Shown one piece after another: positions 35,284-42,518 of a stretch of 64,000 bases of DNA. The stretch's first letter is position 1. Each line of letters opens with the position of its first letter. A program made the translations under genes and the position numbers. The notes beneath the pieces are model-generated. The model saw only the letters and a list, made by a program, of their open reading frames with translations. It searched no databases and was not told where the DNA came from. The stretch is from Flavobacterium palustre (GTDB taxonomy: Bacteria; Bacteroidota; Bacteroidia; Flavobacteriales; Flavobacteriaceae): contig NZ_BMGA01000008.1 in NCBI RefSeq assembly GCF_014639535.1, positions 124,001 through 188,000 of the forward strand. Reading direction: 5' to 3'.

Positions 35284-35709
35284 TTATATTTTTGGAGTAT
35301 AATCCACCATCCATTCAATGCCAAATTTATCCCTAAACATTCCAAAATAAGAACCCCAGGGACTGTCATCGATTGGACATTCAATGGTTCCTCCTGCTGA
35401 AAGATCGTTGAATAATTTTTCTGCTTCTTCACGGCTTTCGGCACTAATGGATATTTTAGACCTGTTTTCATTTTCGTTTACCCGTCCCATACTTTCCGGA
35501 ACATCATTAGCCATTAAAATGTTATTGCCAATGGGTAAAGCAATGTGCATAATCTTATTTAACTCCTTTTCCGGAACAGGAAATGCATCACTTGCTAAAT
35601 CTTTGAAACGGATAATTTTTGTAAACGTTCCACCAAATACTGATTGGTAAAAAAGAAATGCTTCTTCGGCATTTCCGTTAAAATTAATGTGCGGATTGAT
35701 AAGTGCCAT
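35284..35709 (-). CDS. VOC superfamily protein, PhnB/glyoxalase-like
   Basis: A 141-residue single-domain protein of the vicinal-oxygen-chelate fold, PhnB-like branch (sometimes annotated 3-demethylubiquinone methyltransferase-like). Blocks: NPHINFNGNAEEAFLFYQSVFGGTFTKIIRF, IMHIALPIGNNILMANDVPES, ISISAESREEAEKLFNDLSAGGTIECPIDDSPWGSYFGMFRDKFGIEWMVDY. These branch members are often metal-free and of unknown substrate. The 5' end of the gene, including leader and first codons, is repeated about 100 bp upstream (35785-35835), suggesting loss of a tandem copy. Confidence 0.85.
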   Translation of the reverse strand: MALINPHINFNGNAEEAFLFYQSVFGGTFTKIIRFKDLASDAFPVPEKELNKIMHIALPIGNNILMANDVPESMGRVNENENRSKISISAESREEAEKLFNDLSAGGTIECPIDDSPWGSYFGMFRDKFGIEWMVDYTPKI

Positions 35710-35734
35710 AGATTATTTTTTATGTTGTTGAAAA

Positions 35735-35835
35735 AGTTACTTAACTGTCTTTTCTTTTCGGGCACAAGCGGGACGCTTGCGCTAGCTGAGGGATTGATAA
35801 GTGGCATAAGTTATTTTTTGTAAGTTGTTTTTTAT
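35735..35835 (-). pseudogene. remnant of a duplicated VOC gene start plus palindromic repeat
   Basis: On the minus strand ATGCCACTTATCAATCC at about 35807 repeats the leader and first codons of the adjacent VOC gene (ATGGCACTTATCAATCC), including the preceding ACAAAAAATAACTT/ACATAAAAAATAATCT stretch. After seven codons homology stops at a GCTAGCGCAAGCG-TCC-CGCTTG repeat (CAAGCG/CGCTTG hairpin near 35763-35780). This looks like a deleted tandem paralogue replaced by a dispersed palindrome. Confidence 0.5.
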
Positions 35836-35883
35836 CATAGAATGCAGAGCCGGGAAGTATTTTTGTTTCGGTTTTTCTAACAT

Positions 35884-36001
35884 CTCAATTATCCACAAAC
35901 TTGTCATGCTGACGAAGGAAGCATCTCCACAAGATTTACGTTGGTTGATTTTATTAGCTCACTGTTGCGGAAAACATTTCCGCTATCGGGGCAATCTGCC
36001 T
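35884..36001. repeat. dispersed repeat abutting the LRR-TIR gene
   Basis: Contains TTGTCATGCTGACGAAGGAAGC followed by hairpin-forming TGCGGAAAACATTTCCGC. Sequences of the GTCAT..TGACGAAGGAAG type are, from memory, frequent dispersed repeats in Bacteroidetes. It runs up to the stop codon of the LRR-TIR gene. Confidence 0.45.
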
Positions 36002-37165
36002 TTATCGGTTTTCAAGAATTATTTCTTCAATTCTGTCTGTCAATTTAACTAATATTTCTTCTTGTTTTCCTTCGGATAAATTAATTAAAGAATTATCAGG
36101 GTCATTAATTGCTTGCAAATCATTTAAACCAATTTGATTTTTAAATCTACATGGTTTTATTATTAGTGAAATCAGTTTTGTTCCTTTTTCATTAGCACTA
36201 TTCAATAATTGAGGAATTTCTTTTTTTTGGACAAAGTCTGAAGCAAGAAAATCTGTGGAAATTATTAATATAGCAGCAATAGACCTATTAAGTGCTTTTT
36301 CTATTTCTTCTTTCCATTTTTGCCCAGCTTTTATTCTTGTATCGTCCCAAAAATCAAAATCTATATTTTGATGATTTAAAACTTTTAGGTGAGTTTGTAC
36401 TTTTGATAACCAATCTTTCTTGTCTTTATGAGAATAACTTATAAAGATCATTGGTTTTTCTGTTTTCTCTATACTAGCAATCATTTTGTTGCTACTTGCA
36501 GGGCTAGAATATGTTCTAATTTTATAGTTTGAACTTATTTCTTTTACTTTATCAATACAGTTGCCTTTTATTTTTGAAATTTCAAGATAATCATAATCAA
36601 TGTTAGATTTATCAATAATAAAAGTATAGGCAAATATAGATTTTAGCTTTTTAAGATTTTCTGTAATAAAAGGAATGTTAAATTTTTTTATGGGTAGGTT
36701 TGTTATCCACAAAGATTCTATATTTTTTAAAAAGTATATTGGATTTGGAAATTCAGTCAATAAATTTTTTGATATATTGAGTGAATTTAAATTATCTAGG
36801 CAAGAGAATTCTTCTGGTAATGCTGTTATTTTATTGTTTGCGATACTTAAATTTCTTAATTTTTTAAGATTTGAAATTTGCTTTGGTATAGAACTTATTT
36901 TATTGTTGTTTAAATTCAGTGATTTAAGTTTTTTTAATTCACATATTTTGGCATAGAAATTTGTAATTCTGTTATTTGATAAATCTAAAACTTCTAATAA
37001 TTTAAGATTAGATATTTCTTTGGGAATAGCTTTTATATTGTTATTGCTTAAATTTAATTTTCTTAAATTTTTTAATTCAAAAATTTCTTTTGGAAATTCT
37101 TTTAAACCAGAATTTGATAAATCTAGTTTTGTAATATTTTTTGATTTTATAAATGCTTTTTCCAT
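36002..37165 (-). CDS. leucine-rich-repeat protein with C-terminal TIR domain
   Basis: A 387-residue protein. Residues about 10-155 hold six or so 23-residue leucine-rich repeats of the LxxLxLxxNxIxxIPxxI type (for example LKNLRKLNLSNNNIKAIPKE). A less regular linker follows (about 156-235). Residues about 238-350 form a TIR domain: PMIFISYSHKDKKDWLSK, DFDFWDDTRIKAGQKWKEEIEKAL, ILIISTDFLASDFVQKKEIPQLL. Glu316 in KKEIP is the candidate NADase glutamate. There is no signal peptide, membrane helix or STAND ATPase. The gene is far more AT-rich than its neighbours (10 G/C in 60 bases at 37021-37080) and is flanked by repeats on both sides, signs of acquisition. An immune or self-recognition role is inference. 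Confidence 0.88.
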   Translation of the reverse strand: MEKAFIKSKNITKLDLSNSGLKEFPKEIFELKNLRKLNLSNNNIKAIPKEISNLKLLEVLDLSNNRITNFYAKICELKKLKSLNLNNNKISSIPKQISNLKKLRNLSIANNKITALPEEFSCLDNLNSLNISKNLLTEFPNPIYFLKNIESLWITNLPIKKFNIPFITENLKKLKSIFAYTFIIDKSNIDYDYLEISKIKGNCIDKVKEISSNYKIRTYSSPASSNKMIASIEKTEKPMIFISYSHKDKKDWLSKVQTHLKVLNHQNIDFDFWDDTRIKAGQKWKEEIEKALNRSIAAILIISTDFLASDFVQKKEIPQLLNSANEKGTKLISLIIKPCRFKNQIGLNDLQAINDPDNSLINLSEGKQEEILVKLTDRIEEIILENR

Positions 37166-37215
37166 AATCCAAAAATATAATTTTTATTTGAATTTTTTGG
37201 TTAATTTTGTAGTTC

Positions 37216-37379
37216 CCATAGGAGGTATTGGGAATAAAACAACAAAAGAAGGATTAGAATATGGTGGGTCGGTGATCTGCGGTATAAAAGATATTTTAAG
37301 ACTACTTTGCTTCGGCAACCTCTCGAAATCAATAACTAGTTATTTAAACCTGAGCCGGTCTTTACCACTCAGGTTTTTT
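37216..37379 (+). ncRNA. candidate small RNA upstream of the LRR-TIR gene
   Basis: A -7-like TAATTTTG (37202-37209) is followed by about 160 nt ending in a strong terminator (AACCTGAG 37347-37354 with CTCAGGTT 37368-37375, then six Ts). Internal hairpins are TTCCCATA/TATTGGGAA (37216-37237) and a CTTCGGCAACCTCTCGAA segment. No -33 TTTG is at the right spacing. The segment has higher G+C than the adjacent LRR-TIR gene, from which it diverges. It matches no RNA family I can name. Confidence 0.4.
37347..37379 (+). terminator. orphan intrinsic terminator
   Basis: An 8-bp GC-containing stem with a T-run on the plus strand, where no plus-strand protein gene lies upstream. Confidence 0.75.
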
Positions 37380-37461
37380 GCTATATTAATGTTTCTGACT
37401 TTGTAAATTAAGGAACACGGGACAATCTAGATAATTTATTTCTTCGAAAAACAAAAGTTCT

Positions 37462-37572
37462 AAATAGCTCTGATGGAAGCGGCATCCTCTTGAGGAAGCG
37501 ATAGCGGACGCAAGAGATAGAGCGTACAGCAGGAGGGAAGCTGTTATGAAAAACCATCGTTCTGCTCCTAAA
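37462..37572 (+). repeat. structured dispersed element, copy A
   Basis: Shares with copies at 43641-43728 and 57062-57180 the order CTAAATAGCnCTGAT, GAAGCGGCATCC, GATAGAGC, AGCAGGAGGGAAG and TTCTGCTCCTAAA. It resembles the Flavobacteriaceae structured element I recall as the Flavo-1 RNA motif, but that identity is unverified. Confidence 0.6.
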
Positions 37573-37606
37573 TAAAAAAAAACACCAATCGGTTAGGACT
37601 GGTGTT
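37572..37606 (-). terminator. probable clpB terminator
   Basis: AACACCAAT (37581-37589) pairs with ACTGGTGTT (37598-37606) with one G-T, followed on the minus strand by nine Ts. It lies 130 bp past the clpB stop, beyond an inverted-repeat element. Confidence 0.7.
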
Positions 37607-37628
37607 ATGAAAATTATGTTTCTTGTCT

Positions 37629-37732
37629 GTCATTGCGAGGAACGAAGCAATCACAAAAAGTTGAGCTACTTAGTGAGATTAGCTAAAGCTCAATTCGCTG
37701 CGCTCGGGTGCTTCGCTATCGCTCGCAATGAC
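37629..37732. repeat. MITE-like inverted-repeat element
   Basis: A 104-bp element with perfect 11-bp terminal repeats GTCATTGCGAG (37629-37639) and CTCGCAATGAC (37722-37732), an inner pair GAAGCA/TGCTTC and a central pair TTGAGCT/AGCTCAA (37661-37667 and 37687-37693). It can fold end to end and stops two bases before the clpB stop codon. It has no coding capacity. Confidence 0.75.
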
Positions 37733-37734
37733 TA

Positions 37735-40341
37735 TTAATTGACTGCCTCACTTTGGTTTCTGAAAACCAATTGACCGTCAAAGGCATCTAAAAGGATGAT
37801 ACTGTCGGTAGTGATTTTACCGGCAAGGATTTCCTTAGACAACTGGTTCATAACCTCTCTTTGAATCACACGTTTTACAGGACGGGCGCCAAACTGCGGG
37901 TCGAATCCTTTTTCGGATAAGTAAGCAATCGCTTCCGGAGTAGCATCCATCGTAATACCTTGTTGTGCCAGCATTTTAGTCACCGATTTCAGTTGCAATC
38001 CTACAATTTGCGCAATATTGGCATTGGTCAACGGCGTAAACATCACGATTTCATCAATACGGTTAATGAATTCCGGACGAACGGTTTGTTTCAATAATCC
38101 CAATACTTCTGTTTTAGCAGCCTCAGTAGCGGCTTCAATTCCGCCTTTAAGGTTTTCAAATTTCTCCTGAATAATCTGGCTTCCCATATTAGAAGTCATG
38201 ATGATAATGGAGTTTTTAAAATCAGCCAAACGTCCTTTGTTGTCTGTCAAACGTCCTTCGTCCAAAACCTGCAACAGGATGTTAAAGGTGTCCGGATGCG
38301 CTTTTTCAATTTCGTCCAACAAAATTACTGAATACGGTTTTCTACGCACGGCTTCGGTCAATTGTCCACCTTCATCATAACCCACATATCCCGGAGGCGC
38401 ACCTACCAAACGGCTCACAGCGTGACGTTCCTGATATTCGCTCATATCGATACGGGTCATGGCGTTTTCGTCGTCAAACAGGTATTCGGCCAAAGCTTTT
38501 GCCAATTCGGTTTTCCCCACACCCGTGGTTCCAAGGAATAAGAAAGTACCAACCGGTTTTTTCATATCCTGCAATCCGGCGCGGCTACGGCGTACAGCAT
38601 CACTCACGGCTTCTATGGCTTCTTCCTGACCTACCACACGACGGTGTAGTTCTTCTTCCAGATGCAGGAGTTTTTCTCTTTCGCCCTGCAACATTTTCAC
38701 CACCGGAATTCCGGTCCATTTGGCCACCACTTCGGCAATGTCTTCACGGGTTACTTCTTCTTTTATCAAAGAGCTTCCTCCTGATTGATTTTCCTGTAAT
38801 TCTTTACTAAAAGCTTCCAGACGTTCCTGAGCTTCTTTGATTTTTCCGTATCTGATTTCGGCTACCTTTCCGTAATCACCTTCACGTTCGGCACGTTCAG
38901 CCTCGTATTTAAAATCTTCAATTTCTTTTTTAACCGCCTGAATGTTTTCAACGATGTCTTTTTCTGATTTCCATTTGGCAAAAATCTTGTTGCGTTCTTC
39001 TTTTAAATTGGCCAATTCCAAGCCAAGAATTTTGAGTTTATTTTCATCATTTTCACGTTTAATCGCCTCAATTTCGATTTCGAGCTGCATTACTTTTCTA
39101 TCCAAAACATCTAATTCCTCAGGTTTTGAGTTGATTTCCATTCGGATTTTTGAAGCGGCTTCGTCCATTAAGTCGATGGCTTTATCCGGCAAAAAACGAT
39201 TGGTAATGTAGCGTTGCGACAATTCTACCGCAGCTATAATCGCTTCGTCTTTAATTTGTACCTGATGGTGTGTTTCGTATTTTTCTTTGATACCACGCAA
39301 AATCGAAATAGCACTTTCGGTATCCGGCTCTTCAATGATTACTTTTTGGAAACGTCTTTCAAGGGCTTTGTCTTTTTCGAAATATTTTTGGTATTCGTCC
39401 AAAGTGGTAGCCCCAATAGCGCGCAGTTCACCACGAGCCAAAGCCGGTTTCAAAATATTAGCCGCATCCATAGCACCTTCGCCACCTCCGGCACCTACAA
39501 GCGTGTGAATTTCGTCAATAAATAAAACAATATCCCCTTCGGCAGAAGTTACTTCTTTCACCACCGATTTCAAACGTTCTTCAAATTCTCCTTTGTATTT
39601 GGCTCCCGCAATTAATGCTCCCATATCGAGAGAATACACGATTTTTTCTTTCAGATTTTCCGGTACGTCACCATCTACAATACGATGTGCCAAACCTTCA
39701 GCAATGGCTGTTTTACCCACACCGGGTTCACCCACAAGCATTGGGTTGTTTTTAGTTCTTCGGGTTAAAATTTGCAATACACGTCGAATTTCTTCATCAC
39801 GGCCAATAACCGGATCCAGTTTTCCTGATCGGGCTAATTCGTTGAGGTTTTTAGCGTATTTATTCAAAGAATTATAAGTTTCTTCGGCAGAAGCAGAAGT
39901 TACTCTTTCGCCTTTTCGTAATTCTTCAATGGCGGCTTTTAATGCTTTTTCGGTAACGCCCTGATCTTTTAAGATTTGAGCTACTTTCGATTTTGAAGCA
40001 AAAATAGACAAGATTAAATGTTCGATAGAAACGTATTCGTCGTTCATTTTTTTAGCGATAATTTCGGCTTCGGTTAAGGCTTTATTTGCTTCTCTGGAAA
40101 GCATAATATCACCTCCGGAAACTTTAGGAAAACTTTGAATAGTACTGTCCAGAATTTGCAAAAACAATGGCACATTGACATTGAGTTTTTTCAAAATAAA
40201 AGGAGCCACATTTTCATCGACTTCAAAAATAGCTTTGAAAATGTGTTCGTTTTCTATTTGTTGCTGACCATTACTTTGAGCCAATTGTTGCGAATGCTGA
40301 ATGGCTTCCTGCGATTTGATTGTAAATTTATTGATGTTCAT
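37735..40341 (-). CDS. clpB: ATP-dependent chaperone ClpB
   Basis: A Hsp100 disaggregase working with DnaK. 868 residues, the usual length. N-terminal Clp repeat domain (1-145); NBD1 with Walker [15 protein letters not shown] (about 203-216) and Walker [16 protein letters not shown]; a coiled-coil middle domain (about 400-525, rich in Glu/Lys: [18 protein letters not shown]) that marks ClpB rather than ClpA/C; and NBD2 with [19 protein letters not shown] (about 600-615) and [13 protein letters not shown]. The C-terminus is [19 protein letters not shown]. No CtsR-type operator was recognised. The 3' flank is occupied by the MITE-like element and a terminator. Confidence 0.97.
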   Translation of the reverse strand: MNINKFTIKSQEAIQHSQQLAQSNGQQQIENEHIFKAIFEVDENVAPFILKKLNVNVPLFLQILDSTIQSFPKVSGGDIMLSREANKALTEAEIIAKKMNDEYVSIEHLILSIFASKSKVAQILKDQGVTEKALKAAIEELRKGERVTSASAEETYNSLNKYAKNLNELARSGKLDPVIGRDEEIRRVLQILTRRTKNNPMLVGEPGVGKTAIAEGLAHRIVDGDVPENLKEKIVYSLDMGALIAGAKYKGEFEERLKSVVKEVTSAEGDIVLFIDEIHTLVGAGGGEGAMDAANILKPALARGELRAIGATTLDEYQKYFEKDKALERRFQKVIIEEPDTESAISILRGIKEKYETHHQVQIKDEAIIAAVELSQRYITNRFLPDKAIDLMDEAASKIRMEINSKPEELDVLDRKVMQLEIEIEAIKRENDENKLKILGLELANLKEERNKIFAKWKSEKDIVENIQAVKKEIEDFKYEAERAEREGDYGKVAEIRYGKIKEAQERLEAFSKELQENQSGGSSLIKEEVTREDIAEVVAKWTGIPVVKMLQGEREKLLHLEEELHRRVVGQEEAIEAVSDAVRRSRAGLQDMKKPVGTFLFLGTTGVGKTELAKALAEYLFDDENAMTRIDMSEYQERHAVSRLVGAPPGYVGYDEGGQLTEAVRRKPYSVILLDEIEKAHPDTFNILLQVLDEGRLTDNKGRLADFKNSIIIMTSNMGSQIIQEKFENLKGGIEAATEAAKTEVLGLLKQTVRPEFINRIDEIVMFTPLTNANIAQIVGLQLKSVTKMLAQQGITMDATPEAIAYLSEKGFDPQFGARPVKRVIQREVMNQLSKEILAGKITTDSIILLDAFDGQLVFRNQSEAVN

Positions 40342-40355
40342 TTTGTTTTATAGAT

Positions 40356-40384
40356 TTTGTTTCAACTAATATTACTTAACTTTG
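40356..40384 (+). promoter_or_regulatory. promoter of the YtxJ-like gene
   Basis: TTTG (40356-40359), 17 nt, TAACTTTG (40377-40384). Start near 40390, about 105 nt upstream of the chosen ATG. Confidence 0.6.
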
Positions 40385-40494
40385 CAAGAGGTTGGGACAA
40401 ATTATATTCCATAGTAAATTTAAGGACAAAAAGGCATTTAAAAGCTGATTTTTATCAGTTTCAAATGTCAAAAAGTCAGAAAATAAGTCGAAAT

Positions 40495-40884
40495 ATGAGT
40501 TTTTTAAAAAATATCTTCGGGAGCGATGAAGCTCCAAAACAACAGGAATCCAAAATTAATTGGGAAAATCTAACCGATTTAAATCAATTAGGCGAAATTA
40601 TTTTTAATTCTAATGAAAAACCAGCGGTTATTTTTAAACACAGTACCCGATGCAGTATCAGTAGAATGGCTCTGAAGCAATTTGAAAGTGAATTTGCTTT
40701 ACAGGATATAGTTACGCCGTATTTTTTAGATTTATTAAATTATCGTGAGATTTCAAATGAAATAGCCAATCGATTTAATGTTTACCACGAATCGCCACAA
40801 ATTCTTTTAATTAAAGACGGAAAGGCAGTTTATGATGCTTCGCACTCTGATATTGATGCAGAAAGATTGAAGGAGTTTGTTTAG
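40495..40884 (+). CDS. ytxJ: YtxJ-like monothiol bacilliredoxin
   Basis: 129 residues from the ATG at 40495 (MSFLKNIFGS, the usual family opening); in-frame ATGs at 40465 and further upstream are less likely. The thioredoxin-like fold has a single-Cys active site in KHSTRCSISRMALKQFE, as in the bacillithiol-system protein YtxJ (DUF2847). Later blocks VTPYFLDLLNYREISNEIANRF and HESPQILLIKDGKAVYDASHSDI contain the cis-Pro region. It probably removes bacillithiol from mixed disulfides in the cytoplasm; no bacillithiol synthesis gene is in the window. Divergent from clpB. Confidence 0.85.
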   Translation: MSFLKNIFGSDEAPKQQESKINWENLTDLNQLGEIIFNSNEKPAVIFKHSTRCSISRMALKQFESEFALQDIVTPYFLDLLNYREISNEIANRFNVYHESPQILLIKDGKAVYDASHSDIDAERLKEFV

Positions 40885-41104
40885 CTGTTTTTTTAACGCA
40901 AAGAGTACAAAGTTTTTTCGCAAAGATTTTTAAGTTTTGATATTCTTTGCTGTTAAAATTTTACCACAAATTATACAAATTTTCTTTAATCTCTTTGCGG
41001 AAAGCTTTGTGTGCTTTGCGGTTAATTTTTTTGCCACAGATTACACAGATTAATACAGATTTTTATTTTGTGTGCTTTAGTTAATAATTTAGTCATAGAA
41101 AAAG

Positions 41105-41148
41105 AAAGCCACGAATTCACCAATATTATTTAGTGAATTCGTGGCTTT
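41105..41148 (-). terminator. argH terminator built from a dispersed spacer word
   Basis: A 16-bp perfect stem AAAGCCACGAATTCAC (41105-41120) with 41133-41148; the minus strand continues CTTTCTTTTT. The preceding spacer (40885-41100) is made of 'CGCAAAG', 'CACAGATTACACAGATT' and 'ACCACAAATT' words and contains no gene. Confidence 0.85.
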
Positions 41149-41169
41149 TAGTTTTGAAAAGAATCGTAT

Positions 41170-42450
41170 TTACAAAGCCTGCTCCATTTTCTCTTTTATT
41201 TCATTCAAACAAAGGTTGTTGATACTTCCTTCGTGTGAGTGTTTGGTCGCTTTTGGTGATTTGTAATTTCCGGCTTCGATTTGTAGTGCTACTTCTTTAT
41301 AAGCATCTCTAAATGGAATTCCGGCTGTAACCATTTCGTTCAAAGTATCAACGGTAAACAAATAATCGTATTTCTTATCTTCTAAGATATTCTCTTTAAC
41401 CTTGATATCCGGAATGGAGAAAATAGCAATATCCAAACAAGCTTTTAAGTTTTGAATGGCAGGAAAAACACCTTCTTTTAAAAGTTGTAAATCTCTGTGG
41501 TAACCGCTTGGTAAGTTGTTTGTAATTAAAGTTAATTCGTATGGTAATGCCTGAATCTTGTTGCATTTTCCACGGATTAATTCAAATACATCAGGGTTTT
41601 TTTTATGAGGCATAATGCTTGATCCTGTAGTCAGATTGGCCGGTAAGCCAATAAAATCAAAATTCTGACTCATGTATAAACATACGTCATAAGCAAATTT
41701 TGAAAGAGTCCCTGCTACATTTGCCATTGCAAAAGCAACTGTTTTTTCTGATTTTCCGCGGCTCATTTGTGCCGCAACTGAATTGTATTTTAAAGTGCTG
41801 AAACCCATTTCCTGTGTGGTAAACGTTCGGTCAATAGGGAAGGAGCTACCGTATCCTGCAGCAGAACCTAAAGGATTTTGATCGACTACTTTTAAAGCAG
41901 CATTCAGCATACTCATATCGTCTATTAAACTTTCAGCATAAGCTGAAAACCACATACCAAACGAACTCGGCATTGCAATTTGTAAATGCGTATAACCCGG
42001 TAATAAAACGTTTTGGTATTTTTCTGCAGAAGCCATTAATAAATCAAAAAGTGATTTCACCTGTTGTTTTAATTGCAGCACTTCTTCTTTTAAGTACAAA
42101 TTCATATCCACTAAAACCTGGTCGTTACGGGAACGGGCAGTGTGGATTTTTTTTCCGGCATCACCTACTTTTTGGGTAAGTAAATATTCAACTTTTGAAT
42201 GTACGTCTTCAAATGAATCTTCGATAGTAAAATTTCCGGCTTTGATATCTTCCTGGATTTCTGCCAATGCTCCTAATAAATCTTCACATTCCTGATTGGT
42301 AATCAAGCCAATTTTAGCAAGCATTTTGGCCTGAGCGATATTTCCGGTTACATCATGTTTGGCTAAAATCAAATCTAATTCACGGTCGTTTCCAACAGTA
42401 AATAAGTCGATTTGTTTATCAGTAGGTATTCCTTTTTCCCAAAGTTTCAT
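41170..42450 (-). CDS. argH: argininosuccinate lyase
   Basis: Last step of arginine synthesis: argininosuccinate to arginine and fumarate. 426 residues. Fumarase/aspartase-superfamily signatures: MKLWEKGIPTDKQIDLFTVGND start, HTARSRNDQVLVDMNLYLKEE, LPGYTHLQIAMP and TTGSSIMPHKKNPD (the GSSxMPxKxNP flexible loop with the catalytic Ser). It is separated from argE by a DUF1016 nuclease gene and by a structured repeat, and has its own promoter (TATCTTTG at 42477-42470), so it may be expressed independently of the rest of the cluster. Confidence 0.96.
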   Translation of the reverse strand: MKLWEKGIPTDKQIDLFTVGNDRELDLILAKHDVTGNIAQAKMLAKIGLITNQECEDLLGALAEIQEDIKAGNFTIEDSFEDVHSKVEYLLTQKVGDAGKKIHTARSRNDQVLVDMNLYLKEEVLQLKQQVKSLFDLLMASAEKYQNVLLPGYTHLQIAMPSSFGMWFSAYAESLIDDMSMLNAALKVVDQNPLGSAAGYGSSFPIDRTFTTQEMGFSTLKYNSVAAQMSRGKSEKTVAFAMANVAGTLSKFAYDVCLYMSQNFDFIGLPANLTTGSSIMPHKKNPDVFELIRGKCNKIQALPYELTLITNNLPSGYHRDLQLLKEGVFPAIQNLKACLDIAIFSIPDIKVKENILEDKKYDYLFTVDTLNEMVTAGIPFRDAYKEVALQIEAGNYKSPKATKHSHEGSINNLCLNEIKEKMEQAL

Positions 42451-42469
42451 AATTGTGTTTTTTGTTTCG

Positions 42470-42504
42470 CAAAGATACTCAGAGATTACTCAGAGATTCG
42501 CAAA
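42470..42504 (-). promoter_or_regulatory. argH promoter
   Basis: On the minus strand TTTG (42504-42501), 23 nt, TATCTTTG (42477-42470), followed by GCGAAAC. Start near 42466. The region consists of CTCAGAGATTA and CGCAAAG words, so a dispersed word here supplies the promoter. Confidence 0.6.
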
Positions 42505-42518
42505 GTTTTTATTTTGAA

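Noticed and set aside
37020-37406. Plus-strand open frame over the start of the LRR-TIR gene
   Set aside because: Its first half is antisense to the leucine-rich repeats, and it ends past a terminator; the low GC and repeat periodicity explain the lack of stops.
38499-39877. Several plus-strand ORFs within clpB
   Set aside because: Antisense shadows of a GC-richer conserved gene.
40357-40494. Longer YtxJ-like frame
   Set aside because: Part lies in or before the promoter; family members begin MSFLKN, at 40495.
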